From: Xiphydria camelus
Lineage: Eukaryota > Arthropoda > Insecta > Hymenoptera > Xiphydriidae
Length of the DNA stretch: 64,000 bases
Assembly: GCA_963678675.1 (NCBI GenBank)
Contig: OY783196.1
Span: forward strand, 13,634,138 to 13,698,137
Direction: 5' to 3'
The notes beneath the pieces are model-generated. The model was not told the DNA's origin. It made no database searches and worked only from the letters and a program-made list of their open reading frames with translations. Each line of letters starts with the position of its first letter. Within the stretch, counting starts at the first letter, position 1. Shown here piece after piece: positions 1 to 11,876 of the stretch. The position numbers were made by a program, and so were the translations under genes.

Positions 1-145
1 TATTGGAAAACAATTTTATAACTTCAAACTTAATTTATTTTAAATATGTAAAATGTGTGCAAAACGTGGCAATATAGCATTTCAACATTTGTAAGTTGGT
101 AGCAAATCGGTAGGTAAAACAGAATTCTTATCGACGGACAACGCG

Positions 146-349
146 TTGAAGCGATTCATGACGTCTGTTTATAACCTCAATCTCGAGTCCATGCTGTCCA
201 AATTGGCAGGAGCAAATATTGAATTTACAACCTTTTCAGAAGCTTGCTTGAAAATTGGAAAAGAGGGATTAGAACAAGTTTTTAATCGAGTTAATGCACG
301 GTCGAAAGTTCTTAATAAATTATATTCCTTTTTTAAAGATCGAGCATAA
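146..349 (+). CDS. Unrecognised 67-codon ORF, possible exon fragment
   Basis: I do not recognise this product. The frame is open from about position 94 to the TAA at 347-349, and the listed start is TTG rather than ATG, so it may be a terminal exon or a fragment rather than a complete gene. The composition looks like a soluble, helical, lysine-rich peptide (motifs LSKLAGANIEF, ACLKIGKEGLEQVF) without simple repeats, unlike the spurious frames in the nearby AT-rich sequence. No neighbouring exon was found within the window. It could be the 3' end of a transposon or host gene starting outside the window. Confidence 0.25.
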   Translation: MKRFMTSVYNLNLESMLSKLAGANIEFTTFSEACLKIGKEGLEQVFNRVNARSKVLNKLYSFFKDRA

Positions 350-1355
350 TTTTCGGCACGTAGTTTAAATTTTCAATTATTAATAATTTCAAATTTTTAA
401 ATGCATATCAGAATTTGATGAACTCAAAAACAAAAGTGGCTTCTCAATATTCGTAGGGTTTTTTACTTTCATATCATTTTGAAACGATCGTGTTCATTGA
501 AATGTTATTCTTCAAAATCGTTTGAAAGTATTTCACAGTGTATATCTAGTTGTACTTTTTCAAATATCTGAAATTTTATATTGTTAATTATTGTCTGTAA
601 TAAATCTGTCAATACATTATCCTATTTGTACTTTCGTACTACTTTTAAATTTACCAGCACGCTTCGCGCCAATAGCTTATGACGTCACGTAGTGCGAGGT
701 TGCCACGTTTTTGCATATGGCGGACGATGCACATGAAATATTTGAATTTTTCGACAGTTTTTCCTTTATATTAAAAAAACTGTAAAGTGAAAATTCTTTA
801 TAATTTAGTAAAAACAAGTTCGTGTGGTGATAAAACTCATTTCATAGTTTCCAGAATTTTTTTCGGTTGAAAATCGCAAGTTCTATGCATTTGAAATATG
901 CTTTCCATAAGACTCAATGCTAATCTCGTAAGTTTTAAAAACTAATTACGAGAAAACTGTAGAGTGAAATTGTTTGATTTCTTTTTCTCTTATTAAAATG
1001 GGTTCACAAGTATTTTACCAAATTTTCAACTACGGTTTCTGAGAAGTCATTTCTCTGACGATCCTCCTTAAAAGCGTTCGCACAGCAGCAAACCCAAACT
1101 GCTGATCGAAAGTTAGGTGTTCGTACAGCAAAAATCAGGAGTCAGAACCCGATTTCCAACCGTCAGAAAAATCCGCTGACTCTCACCAAATTTTTTGTTT
1201 GGAGTCTGCGCAGTGCGTGCTCCTTGTTTGTGTTTGTGTCTAACCTCAACTTTATGCATTTTCTTTACTGATCTATGCTGTGCATTGGTTGACGGTTTTA
1301 TGATAGCAACAGTTTAGGTTATGTGAATAATTTCACGTGTAAAATTGCATGATTA
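350..1355. other. Non-coding AT-rich stretch
   Basis: No gene seen. The segment at about 660-720 (GC-richer, with TGACGTCAC) resembles sequence at the outer edge of the THAP foldback near 57.55 kb. The segment 1070-1200 repeats GTTCGCACAGC-type motifs that also bound a small inverted repeat near 5.1 kb. Confidence 0.4.
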
Positions 1356-1699
1356 GGGTAAACCATCCAGTTATTGGACAATTTGCAGTTATTGGTTTGG
1401 TCTTATTTAAATTAAAAAAAAAGACTTCTAGTTTTTACTTAAATAAATATTATCAAAAACCGTAACTGGCTTATTAATTCTTGATTGTCCAATAACTAAG
1501 TTTTTGACTTTATCCCAGTTTTTTATTGTTGAAAATTATATTCTTTCAAACTTAAAATTGTACGTTACTAGAATGTAAAGCCAATATATTTTCAATTAAA
1601 ATAAGCCACTACTCATATCTCTAGGTAGAAAAATATTTTCTTAACACGGTCTCAAATGTCGTTAAATGCTTAAGTGTCCAATAACTGGGTGGTTTACCC
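1356..1699. mobile_element. TA-flanked MITE with GGGTAAACC ends
   Basis: The left end GGGTAAACCATCCAGTTATT is matched in reverse complement by the right end (AATAACTGGGTGGTTTACCC), and TA flanks both sides. About 344 bp, no ORF. A TA target fits Tc1/mariner-type non-autonomous elements; the superfamily is inferred only from that. Confidence 0.65.
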
Positions 1700-1764
1700 T
1701 AATCGTATGTTAAATCTCGCGATAAATATCATGTTAAATTATATGTTATTATGTTAAATTATAT

Positions 1765-1938
1765 CTGTCGACACCACAGAAGAAGGCCTCAGCCAATTAC
1801 AGCATCTGCGAGCTGTCCGTTCGATTCGCGCATAATTTTTTGGTGGCGAATTAAAACATGCGACAAAGAATATACCAAAACGACGCTCGATCCACAGTTC
1901 AAGTTGAACACAGTTCACCGCGTTTATACAACCGGCCC
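1765..1938. mobile_element. Right end of a Harbinger-like element (GGCCGGTT ends)
   Basis: The sequence ending at 1938 is the reverse complement of an end beginning GGGCCGGTTGTATAAACGCG. The same end type occurs inside the E elements (for example near 41372 and 21823), where it starts GGGCCGGTTTTACCAAC. It abuts TTA (1939-1941), a PIF/Harbinger-type target. The left limit is not resolved. Confidence 0.4.
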
Positions 1939-1941
1939 TTA

Positions 1942-2640
1942 GGGCCGATTCCACCAACTCTGATTAAATGCTTGATTACCTAATCACGATTATATTTAAT
2001 CGGCGTTCTAATCATAATTAACTGCACAATTCGTTCCACCATGAATTTTTAACCCCCGATTATCTAATCATATACCCTCTTCGCAATAAGTTTTGGTTTT
2101 GTTGTAACGGCGATTCTGATTGGTTCATCAACGGAACTTGTAATGGAGTAGGAGGAAAACCTGACGTGATCAACTGACGCGCTGCAAGCCGAGCTCAGTG
2201 AGCTGCCGAAATCTCCAACAGAATTTAAAAAGGAACCAGTTGCATAATACCGGAGAGCAAGCAGGAGTTGTACTCTGGGTGCAATAGCATGGTTTCTGAA
2301 ATGAGCACTCCCTTTATTTAGTAAAGATACAGAAAATTCTACGCGATTTTTAACGTAATATGATAATGTTGCGATATTTTAAAATAGATTATATATTATT
2401 TAAGAAGTAACTTATCTTTCTGTAGCGTGTTGCAAATTATGTACAATTTCCAGAAGCAAAGCTTCAACACTGTCTTTCGATAACCGAAAACGCGTAATGA
2501 AATCCAAATCATCCAAAGTTTGGAAATAATTAATTCGTTCCTTAATTAAATGTGGCCTTCTATCAATTTCGATACCATTTTCATCATCAGATGATGATAA
2601 AATATCGTTGTAAAATAAATTCATGTCCGATATATACCGG
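1942..2640 (-). mobile_element. PIF/Harbinger element fragment
   Basis: Starts at GGGCCGATTCCACCAACTC directly after the TTA trinucleotide it shares with the preceding element. It carries the N-terminal part of a Harbinger transposase on the minus strand (2412-2624). The opposite end is not found: recognisable sequence stops near 2640, so the element is truncated. Confidence 0.55.
2412..2624 (-). pseudogene. Harbinger transposase N-terminal fragment
   Basis: The 70-codon frame contains the arrangement typical of the N-terminus of HARBI1-like nucleases: an acidic stretch (SSSDDEN), RINYFQTLDDLDF, then the conserved ITRFRLSKDSV and a following helix. Full transposases of this family are about 350-450 residues with a DDE nuclease core. 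None of that core is present here, so this is a 5' remnant that cannot encode an active enzyme. A similar N-terminal block (FFTRFRLEKQ) recurs in the E elements at 21.2, 42.4 and 51.6 kb. Confidence 0.6.
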
Positions 2641-2836
2641 GTGTTAGGCTATGTTATGGCCATAGGACGATATGGTACGTAGCGATTTGTAGACTCTAGG
2701 TTGTACGCTATTGGTCGGAGACGCAAGCACGACGAACGATTGGCTCTGCTATCGTCAGCAGACGGCAATCGTCGCGAGAGAAGTTCCCTAAGGCGTAGGC
2801 ACCTAGCAGACGAGAAAGTATGGCGGTTAACACATA
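2641..2836. other. Unassigned spacer
   Basis: Mixed-composition sequence between the truncated Harbinger fragment and a palindromic MITE. No gene or repeat recognised. Confidence 0.3.
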
Positions 2837-3100
2837 CCGTATGTCCGCGATCATTTGAACCATAGGAAAATTGCGAGTTTTGCATGAGCACCCCTTTGGG
2901 TCTCCTTGTCCAATAGAATCACCGGAGAAGCGTGAATGCGCATGCGTAGTCATCTGAACTTGCTGACGACGCCACACTCGCGGATGACTACGCATGCGCA
3001 TTCACGCTTCTCCGGTGATTCTATTGGACGAGGAGTCCCAAAGGGGTGCTCATGCAAAACTCGCAATTTTCCTATGGTTCAAATGATCGCGGACATACGG
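2837..3100. mobile_element. Palindromic MITE, CCGTATGTCC family, copy 1
   Basis: Near-complete palindrome starting CCGTATGTCCGCGATC and ending in its reverse complement. TA duplicated on both sides (2835-2836, 3101-3102). Arms of about 125 bp with a very short centre. No coding capacity: the repeated ORFs in both frames are arm translations. Confidence 0.85.
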
Positions 3101-3530
3101 TACGTTTGTTTACAAAGTGGAATTTTCGGAACAATTGTATTTTTTGGAAATAAAACGTGATTTTCAAAGTTAATAAAATATTTCCATTCGCGAAACAATT
3201 TCCTTCGCGTTTATTTCGATCCTCGGACGCGCTTATTAATAAAAAGTAAAAATACAGTTAAATCGAAGTAATGAAGGAAGGGTGATAAGTCTTAGGTTAA
3301 ATGTAAAATAATTAACGAGTTGTAGAGACAAGTGAACCGACGTGGAAGATTACAGTGACCAGGCAGTTCTCAAGATTTTTGAGTAGGGTAAGTGTAACGA
3401 TAAATCAAGAGGAATAACAAAAATGAATTGTTTTGAAGTCATTCAATTTCTTTACACTTTACGAAGGCAATAATATTACAAAAATTATTCGTAGAATTAG
3501 AGAAAGTGATGAATTCTTCATGGAAATGAC
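3101..3530. other. Unassigned sequence
   Basis: AT-rich sequence after the MITE. No gene or clear repeat seen before the inverted repeat starting near 3535. Confidence 0.3.
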
Positions 3531-3534
3531 TTCG

Positions 3535-4800
3535 ACTATGGACGAAGCAACACGACGCAAAACCAATGGATGACGGAAGAGTTCGACGATATGCATCAGC
3601 CTTCACGGAGAAATGTGCCAAAGACGAAGGACGATTGGTGTGCCGCTCATGAGTTTGAAATAAATGAAACGTAAGATATTATTCATACAGAAAAAGAATG
3701 TATTGCAGGTATTTATTTACCAGTACGACTCACATTACTATCCGCTAACCAACGATATGGAATTTTTCAGCAAGTATCGATAACCAGGACCATGGTGAAA
3801 GACTTTATGTTTTGCAAGTGTGCCTGCGATCGGCAACCTGATCGAGTGCTTTGTAAGAGCCTGGGTTGGTGCCTCACGCAGTAATGTCAGATTGCTCCCA
3901 ACTGAAATCCTCCCTCGTTTCACTCTGTCATTCAACAACGCAACTCCCCCGGAGGACACAAAAACTGTAACATCAGGAAGATCGTGAAAGGTTAATAAAA
4001 TTATGGAAAACGATACCACGAATGTAAGCAAATCCTTTTCATAACATTTTGTGGAAAACTCACCGTTGCTTCATCTTTACAGGAGATGTTCTAAATGATT
4101 TCCTTGCTCAGCTGAGCAATAATCCAAACGATCGTGGAATGCTGAGGTCGCAACAACGAGCATCAACTCCCCCGGAGGACACGAAACCTGATCGAAGGCA
4201 CACTTGCGAAACATAGTCATTCACCATGGTCCTGGTTATCGATACTTGCTGAAATATTCCATATCGTTGGTTAGCGGATGGTAATGTGAGTCGTACTGGT
4301 AAATAAATACCTGCACTCTACCGTATGTCCGCGATCATTTGAACCATAGGAAAATTGCGAGTTTTGCATGAGCACCCCTTTGGGTCTCCTCGTCCAATAG
4401 AATCACCGGAGAAGCGTGAATGCGCATGCGTAGTCATCCGCGAGTGTGGCGTCGTCAGCAAGTTCAGATCGATTATTTCGATAACCGATCTGAACTTGCT
4501 GACGACGCCACACTCGCGGATGACTACGCATGCGCATTCACGCTTCTCCGGTGATTCTATTGGACAAGGAGACCCAAAGGGGTGCTCATGCAAAACTCGC
4601 AATTTTCCTATGGTTCAAATGATTGCGGACATACGGTACATTCTTTTTCTGTATGAATAATATCTTACGTTTCATTTATTTCAAACTCATGAGCGGCACA
4701 CCAATCGTCCTTCGTCTTTGGCACATTTCTCCATGGAGGCTGATGCACATCGTCGAACTCTTCCGTCATCCATTGGTTTAGCGTCGTGTTGCTTCGTCCT
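3535..4800. repeat. Inverted repeat, right arm interrupted by a MITE
   Basis: The left arm, about 3535-3850 (starting GACGAAGCAACACGACGC), is repeated in reverse complement at about 4195-4800. The right arm is split by the MITE at 4321-4636. The left arm provides the empty site: GAATGTATTGCAGG at about 3698-3711 has a single TA where the right arm carries TA, MITE, TA. The loop 3851-4194 shows no gene. Confidence 0.7.
4321..4636. mobile_element. Palindromic MITE, CCGTATGTCC family, copy 2
   Basis: Same TIR and internal arm sequence as the copy at 2837, flanked by TA (4319-4320, 4637-4638). The uninterrupted arm at about 3700 is its empty site, which supports a TA target duplication. Contains CTGAACTTGCTGACGACGCC arms and a short centre. 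Confidence 0.88.
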
Positions 4801-5870
4801 GCAAATAATTTCATAACATTAATTATTAATACTTACCCTTTTATGCAGGAAGCTGGATAATCCTTATTTCCTGCTTGTAGGTCCTTATTCCAAAGATCTT
4901 GTTTTAATTAATAACACGCGTTAACGTTAAACGCTGACGAACGAATCACACGCGTACAAACTGACAGCTCACAGACCTCGCAGACGCTCGCCTTCTTCCG
5001 TGGTGTCGATGGAGGTTATGACACGATATGTAAAGTATAAAGTCAATAAGTTCACGCCAGGTGGCAGATAAATCGTTGAAAATCGCCGTTCGCACAGCAC
5101 AAAATCAGAATTCAGTTGGAAATCGGTTTCCAACCGCACATGCGCAGAAAAAAATTTCCAACCAGTCACAAACTGCGCTGTGCGAACGAAGCTATACGGT
5201 ATATATAGCCGTACTGGCGAAAGAATGCTCTTCGGGAAAGCTCGGAGCAACGTTTCCCCACTATGTGTCTTCCCCCACAAAGCGAGTTAGGCATGCGCAC
5301 ATCAAATTTTCGAGTATATGCACACTGGCAAAGTCTTGCCTCCGCCACATGAAGTCGGTAGTTCCCTTTTTTTGAATGGGGATCCGGACCGCCAAACTTT
5401 ACCACTTGGCGGCACCACCACTGCCTAGGCTTTTCCGCGCGAATTTCAATCCGTTAACCCTAGACCGGTATCGATATTCAATGATACGTTATAATCTGTT
5501 GTTGGAATGCGTAAATTTTACGTACGATACCGGTCTAGGGTTAAATACAACAATGAATTGTTTATTAAAAAGTTACATATACCTATATTGATGATCCGAA
5601 ATCTGTAGTCTAGCAGTTGGAGCATAAAAATAATGGAATTAGATATCTATAAATGTATTTTACGTATAAACCTAAATCGTTTGGGGTTTGTTTAAGGTAT
5701 CTGGAGCACTATAGCACTTTTCAACCAATTTTTTAAAAATTTTGTGAGATTTTAGATTATAAAAAAATTGATAACTTTTCCTTATGAATGAAATCATTTT
5801 GATGTTTAGAAATAGAGATATTCGGTTTTAAAATTTACATTGAAATCAATGAGACACCGTACTTTTTTGT
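4801..5870. other. Intergenic stretch with two small inverted repeats
   Basis: Contains a roughly 105-bp element at about 5089-5193 bounded by GTTCGCACAGC and its inverse. A second, at about 5454-5546, has ends TTAACCCTAGACCGGTATCG and the inverse. No gene seen. The ORFs here are crossed by both repeats on both strands. Confidence 0.5.
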
Positions 5871-6088
5871 GTACACCCGGGCTCACGGAATCTGTCGCTG
5901 GTGACTTTTTTTAAATGTTATTTTTAAACGTACTAACCAATGATTAATCAATCCTCGTGCTTTCATTAACGAGAGTAGACGTCACGTAGCTAATGAGGGC
6001 ATGAGAATTAATTGTTCACTGGTTAGTACGTTTAAAAATAAGGTTTAAAAAAAGTCACCAGCGACAGATTTCGTGAGCACGGGTGTAC
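5871..6088. repeat. Foldback element, GTACACCCG family, copy 1
   Basis: Begins GTACACCCGGGCTCACGG and ends with the inverse. Arms contain CTGTCGCTGGTGACTTTTTT and AACGTACTAACCAATGA. The same element lies at the centre of the large palindrome (25244-25460) and at the end of the third unit (32192-32409). Flanking TA suggests a TA target. Confidence 0.75.
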
Positions 6089-6110
6089 CTTTTTCAGATG
6101 TTTTAATATA

Positions 6111-6271
6111 CAGACTGTCCCTTTCAATACACGGCAGCGTGGCGGGTTGCATATCGGTTATCCGCCTTGCGTCAGACACAGGCGCCACAGGCGCATGGCC
6201 CCTGCAGCGGATCGGAGGCGTCAATCGATATGCAACCCGCCACGCTGGCGTGTATAGCGGGGGACAGTTTG
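6111..6271. mobile_element. Small palindromic MITE, CAGACTGTCCC ends
   Basis: The left end CAGACTGTCCC and the internal CAGCGTGGCGGGTTGCATAT are mirrored in reverse complement up to 6271. TA on both sides. GC-rich arms, no gene. Confidence 0.6.
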
Positions 6272-6378
6272 TATATTCTGCTATTTGTGGCGCAGACAAA
6301 TCCAAGACTCAAAGGTCATAAAAATCTGTCCAGCCGTTCTTTAGTTATAAATAGTGTAACTAACCCGACTTTTATATA

Positions 6379-6381
6379 TAT

Positions 6382-6434
<53 letters not shown>

Positions 6435-6966
6435 GAATGTTTGTCTGTCTGTCTGTCTGTCTCTTATGCCTTCCTAAACCGTTCATCCGATTGCGATGAA
6501 ACTTTGGGGAATGGTTGGACGCATGCCCGCGAAGGTTTCTGAGTTAGTAAATCTTATAAAAGGTGTTCAAAAAGTACCGGTACTGATGATTATTATGCCT
6601 TCCTAAACCGTTCATCCGATTGCGATGAAAAGTTGGGAAATGGTTGGACGCATGCCCGCGAAGGTTTCTGAGTTAGTAAATCTTATACAGGGTGTTCAAA
6701 AAGTCGAACTATACTTGACCTAAATTTGACCTCCGCTGACAATAAAGGTAACATGAAAAAATGGTCAAGGACACATTTGAACGTGAAAAAAAATTAATTT
6801 GACCTTGATATAACCTTGAAGGTCATGGTCAAGGTCAAATCAAATATGACCATTGCGTAGCCCGGGAAAAATACTAAAAGTTTTGTATTAAAAATGTATT
6901 TAAACAATGGTGGACGGACAAAATCAATCCACAATCTACCCGTGCGAAGCCGGGATGGGCTGCTAG
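6379..6966 (+). mobile_element. Non-autonomous Helitron, short copy
   Basis: An expanded (TA)n tract (about 6383-6431) is followed by AATGAATGTTTGTCTGTCTG, two internal tandem units and the 3' end CCGTGCGAAGCCGGGATGGG followed by CTGCTAG, with T after CTAG (6963-6966). The stem-loop before CTAG and insertion before T are Helitron features. The normal 5' TC is obscured by TA expansion. No Rep/helicase gene. Confidence 0.75.
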
Positions 6967-7289
6967 TATAGATATATAGATTAGAATACTCTTTGTCATA
7001 CCTAACTAGATTGGATTGTGATTAAACTGAGGGTGATACAAATTAACAGAGTTCAAATTTGAATTTACTCCCCAAAAACTATAAAAATCCGCTATAAAGA
7101 TTGAAAAAGTTTTTTTGAGGTGTTTTTTTGTAGGCCTGTGTTAGTTTCAATTAATAACTTAATTAAAGAGTGGCAAAAACATTGTGATTCGTTTGATAAT
7201 TTTATTTAATGTTTGTCTTTTCATATACTTTATCTCAATCGCCTATGGTTTATATGAATAATAAAATGATACATTATGTTCTTTCTGTA

Positions 7290-7604
7290 CCGTATGTCCG
7301 CGATCATTTGAACCATAGGAAAATTGCGAGTTTTGCATGAGCACCTCTTTGGGTCTCCTCGTCCAATAGAATCACCGGAGAAGTGTGAATGCGCATCCGT
7401 AGTCATCCGCGAGTGTGGCGTCGTCAGCATTTCAGATCGGTTATTGAAATAATCGATCTGAACTTGCTGACGTCGCCACACTCGCGGATGACTACGCATG
7501 CGCATTCACGCTTCTCCGGTGATTCTATTGGACGAGGAGACCCAAAGGGGTGCTCATGCAAAACTCGCAATTTTCCTATGGTTCAAATGATCGCGGACAT
7601 ACGG
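7290..7604. mobile_element. Palindromic MITE, CCGTATGTCC family, copy 3
   Basis: Same TIR pair, flanked by TA (7288-7289, 7605-7606). Arms are near identical to copies 1 and 2, with a few substitutions such as CACCTCTTTGGG. Confidence 0.85.
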
Positions 7605-8039
7605 TACTTATTTCTTCCTTTCTATCCTTACCAAAGATAAACCATTTATCAAATTTACGATCAAGTAATTGGTGGAAAGAATATACAAAACCTCCAAAAG
7701 TGTCTCTAAACTGTCTGAATCAACTAGGAAGACGAAGCTTTTTCAGAGGAGGCTAGGAAGTCAAAGAATGACGACATATTATCATTATCATTGACATTAT
7801 TATGAGTAAATATCTCGAAAATCTATCGTTGAGGTTACATTTTGAAATTTTACAACATAAAAGAATGTAATTTTTTTCCCCATTGACATCATTCAGTTCT
7901 TTCATTCAGTAATTTCTTTTTCTAAATTAGTTCATTCTAAATTAACTGATTCTTATTATAGCAGCGCATATCATCATTCATGAGCAACATGAAATTCAAA
8001 TTCAAATTTGAATGAAATGGGAATCAGGACCCAGGTAGA
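7605..8039. other. Unassigned sequence
   Basis: AT-rich sequence, no gene recognised. Ends where GTTATC/GTTAAC-rich repeats begin. Confidence 0.3.
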
Positions 8040-8772
8040 AATTTGTCGTCTAAAAGTTAACTTTAAGTTAACCAGAAAATATGCTGGTCAACTTTTGGAT
8101 AATCCAAAAGGTAACTGACAGTCAGTGTAAGGACGTGTTAATGTCTGTCCCGACTATTAACTTTGGTTTTCAAAAAAAGACGATTACATCACCAACTTAT
8201 AGTTAACTTCAGTGGATGTCTATTGTCTAATTATCCTAGGTAGAAATCTCGGGACAACCATCTGTAAAAAGTTATCTTTTGCCGCTTAACTGAGGGATTT
8301 ATCCAAACGTTAACTAGGAAATAACATATTTTCTGTTCACCTGAATCGGATATCTTGTAGATATCTTTTTGGGTTATCTCTCAGACACAACTAAAAAGTT
8401 GTCCAAAAGTCATTGGTTAGCCATTTTTGAATAGACGATTGACTGAAGTTATCGAATAGATAACTGTCTCTGATTATCACCAGTTATCCTGAAAAAGTTA
8501 TCTAACAGGTGGTATTTTGCGGTTAAATTTGAAACGTACAATAAAAGTCGCCGTAAAGTTATCCATGAGAGACTATGTGGAGATGATTGATAAAAGCTAT
8601 CTATTAGTTAACTTTTTCATGCCACTTTCTGTTCACCTGAATCGGATATCTTGTAGAAATCTTTTTGGGTTATCTCTCAGACGCAACTAAAGAGCTGTCC
8701 AAAAGTCATTGATTAGCCATTTTTGAATAGACGATTGACTGAAGTTATCGAATAGATAACTGTCTCTGATTA
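8040..8772. repeat. GTTATC/GTTAACTTT-rich tandem repeats, left part
   Basis: A roughly 296-bp unit beginning TTCTGTTCACCTGAATCGG starts at 8331 and again at 8627. Both units contain many AAAGTTATC motifs. The second unit is split by the TIR element at 8773 and resumes at 12503, so the repeat is the host site of that element. Confidence 0.7.
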
Positions 8773-9239
8773 CACAGGCACACAAAAAAAAAGCTCCTGT
8801 TTCCGGAACCAGACCAGTATATCTTTATGTTTTTGAGGTTGCTGAATCCGAATCCGGTGTCCGTTTGTCTCCATCACGTCACGTTTAAGGTCATTTCAAG
8901 GTCAAATCCTGGAAAAATAGTCAAATCGATTCAAATTATTATTCCTATATATTTTTGAGGTCGCTGAATCCAAATCCGATCTCCGTTTGATCCGACAAGG
9001 TCAAATTCAAGGTCATTTCAAGGTCAAATTTATTTATTCTGCCAAAAATGAATTTTCGACTGCAGATTCTGAAAGAACGGGAAATTTTACGTCTAGATTT
9101 GTATTCAATTTTGTTGATAACATAACCCCCAAGGTCATTTCAAGGTCAAATCTAGCAAAAATGTTCTAATCTAAAGTCCAAGCTGACCCCCTCCATGGGA
9201 GTGCCGGTCGACGTGTTTCCACTCATAGGGCGCCGGGTC

Positions 9240-11876
9240 GCGCGTGGAGTTATAATAAATCTCGAGACAAGAAATATCTCAATTTTCTTATACCAATACG
9301 TTGGACCAAAGCGCAATCTAGAAAAGATTGTTATTTCTGCAAAACATATCTAACTGGGTACAATATGAAAAATAAATCACACATATAAAGTATGCTAACG
9401 TTACGAGTGTCGTACTACCTGTTATTTCCAACGAGGACAATACAAACAAACGGAATTTTAGTTCAGATGGAATGGAAATAGACGAGATTAAAGCAAACGT
9501 TGAAACAGAAAATATAGATCAGCGTAGAAATTGTGTGAATGAGGATGAACAGTACGATGATAATAATAGTGGTAAGAGCTATACAGGGTGAGCCAAATGT
9601 ATGGAAACGGTGGAATAACTTTCGAGGGAGACATTTTGAAGAAAAATATTTCAAACAAAACATTTAGGATTTTTCCCTGGCCATCCAATGGTGACCTTGA
9701 ATCTGACCATGAACTCGACCTTGAAGGTCATTCCAAGGTCAAGGTCGCTTTTTTAAATGGGAACATCTATTTTTTATGGCGGATTTGGAAGGAGCGGAAA
9801 ATTTTACGTCCGAATATGACCTTTGACCTTGACCTTGGATTCAAGGTAAAGGTCAACGATCAAATAGGAAAGTTTTAGTTTTAGGTGGTACGTGGGTTTT
9901 TTCGGGTTGCTGATTACGATGCTGAAGATAGATTTTGAAAATACTTCATTACAAGATGACGGATCCAAGATAGTGGCAAAATTTTGGAATATCCACCGAT
10001 TTATCCAAAATTTTGTGCTCATGTCACCTTGCCTTAAGTGGCCGGTTGCTAACACCATAAAAAATGTAGGTTGCCATTTAAAAAAGATACCTTGAACTTG
10101 GAATGAACTTCAAGGTCGAGGTCAAGGTCAGATTCATGGTTACCATTAGATGGCCAGGGAAAAAACCTAAAACTTTCCTATTTGATCGTTGACCTTTACC
10201 TTGAATCCAAGGTCAAGGTCAAAGGTCATATTCGGACGTAAAATTTTCCGCTCCTTCCAAATCCGCCATAAAAAATAGGGGTTCCCATTTAAAAAAGCGA
10301 CCTTGACCTTGGAATGACCTTCAAGGTCGAGTTCATGGTCAGATTCAAGGTCACCATTGGATGGCCAGGGAAAAATCCTAAATGTTTTGTTTGAAACATT
10401 TTTCTTCAAAATGTCTCCCTCGAAAGTTATTCCACCGTTTCCATACATTTGGCTCACTCTGTATGAGTGGAACTGATAGCGAAGATGAAAGTTACACGAG
10501 TGAAAATGAAACTGATAATGACGAAGAGAGATATATGAGCGGAAATGAAAGTGGCAGCGAAGATGGCCAAACGAATAATGAAGAAAGTGAAACTGAAGAT
10601 GATTCTCATGAATACGTTCCAACGGGTTGTAAGAATAAAAAGCCTCAATTGTTCTCACAGGAAGAACTGAACGATTTCATTCGTAACATGGGATTGCCGA
10701 AAGATGTTGCCGAGTACTGTGCTACTACGTTGAAAAAGAGAAATCTGCTGAAGAGAAGAAAATGAAGGTAACGTTTTACAGGACAAGAGAAAAAAAATTT
10801 AGGAGCTTATTCTCTCGTAATTCAAATAAGTCTCTCGTTGATTGTAATAATGTCAAAGGATTAATCGACGAATTAAAGCCCGATACTTATAGTGCTGATC
10901 AATGGAGACTTTTTATCGATTCTAGTAAACGTAGTCTCAAACCAGTCTTACTCCACAATACTAATGTATACGCACCAATACCAGTTGCGCATTTGACTGT
11001 TATGAATGAATCGTATGAATGTTTGAAAACTCTATTAGCAGCAATAACATATGATGACCACAAATGGCAAGTTTGCGGAGATTTTAAAATCCTTACAATG
11101 ATTCTGGGACAGCAATCTGGCTATACAAAAAAACCGTGTTATCTTTGTAAATGGGATAGTAGAGATAAACGAAATCATTACGTGAAAAAGGTTTGGGAAC
11201 CTAGAACATCCTTCGTTGTAGGATCCGACAATATCTTACAGCAGCCATTGATAGATTCAAAGAAGGTATTGATACCTCCATTACATATAAAGTTAGGACT
11301 CATGAAACAATTCGTCAAAGCGTTGAATAAAGAAAGCGATTGTTACAAATACTTACGAGATCAATTTCCAGATCTATCTGATGCTAAAGTAGGCGCGGGA
11401 GTATTCGATGGACCTCAGATCAGAAAAACGTTTAGAGACAATTACTTCGTAACTCAAATGAGCTCTATTGAGAAGAATGCATGGGTCAGCTTCAAGAAAG
11501 AGTATGTAGTAATTTTCTAGGTAATCATAAGGGCTCGGACTACAACAAAATAATATCTGACATGGTTGAGAATTTCAGGAGATTGGAATGTAACATGAGT
11601 TTAAAATTACATATGATGGACAGTCATGTGGACGAATTTCCAGATAACGTTGGCAATTTCAGTGAAGAACAAGGAGAACGTTTCCACCAAGATTTTAAAT
11701 ATGTAGAACGAAGATTTCAGGGTAGATGGGATGAAAACATGATGGCAGATTTCTGTTGGATGTTGCAGAGAGAAAGCGCGGAAAAAGGAAAAAAAAACGC
11801 AAGAGAAATCCATTGCACAGATCTTTTGAGAATAAACGAGTACGTTATAAAAGAAGGCGAAACGATGAAGAAGTAG
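9240..11876 (+). pseudogene. Orphan-family gene (putative transposase), broken
   Basis: Fragments in order: a C-x2-C block (DCYFCKTYLTGYNMKNK, about 9325-9380), an acidic linker (9433-9580, resuming after the MITE at 10462), PQLFSQEELNDFIRNMGL, then a 252-codon frame (10762-11520) with ADQWRLFIDSSKRSLK, WQVCGDFKILTMILG, CYLCKWDSRDKRNHY and PPLHIKLGLMKQFVKALN. The last 131-codon frame (from 11481) has CNMSLKLHMMDSHVDEFPDN and GERFHQDFKYVERRFQGRW. This layout matches a multi-copy, uncharacterised protein family known from many arthropod and hydra genomes. At least three frame breaks (near 9395, 10760 and 11490) plus a MITE insertion disable it. The C-x2-C pairs suggest zinc binding. A transposase role is inferred only from its position inside a TIR element. 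Confidence 0.7.
9584..10461. mobile_element. Mariner-type foldback MITE inside the orphan gene
   Basis: Ends CAGGGTGAGCCAAATG and the inverse (CAGAGTGAGCC on the right) with TA at 9582-9583 and 10462-10463. Arms of about 300 bp contain clustered TTGACCTTGA/TCAAGGTCA motifs. Removing the element with one TA restores an open serine-rich, acidic reading frame (KSYMSGTDSED), so the insertion is into coding sequence. Confidence 0.8.

Noticed and set aside
2708..3160. ORFs starting MRMRSHPRVW or MRVLHEHPFGSP, repeated many times
   Set aside because: They are translations of palindromic MITE arms, open on both strands at every copy.
6167..6436. 89-codon ORF ending in a run of YI
   Set aside because: The C-terminus is a (TA)n microsatellite and the rest is the small palindromic MITE.
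9463..9688. Two minus-strand ORFs opposite the acidic linker
   Set aside because: Shadows of the plus-strand acidic, coding-like sequence and a MITE end.
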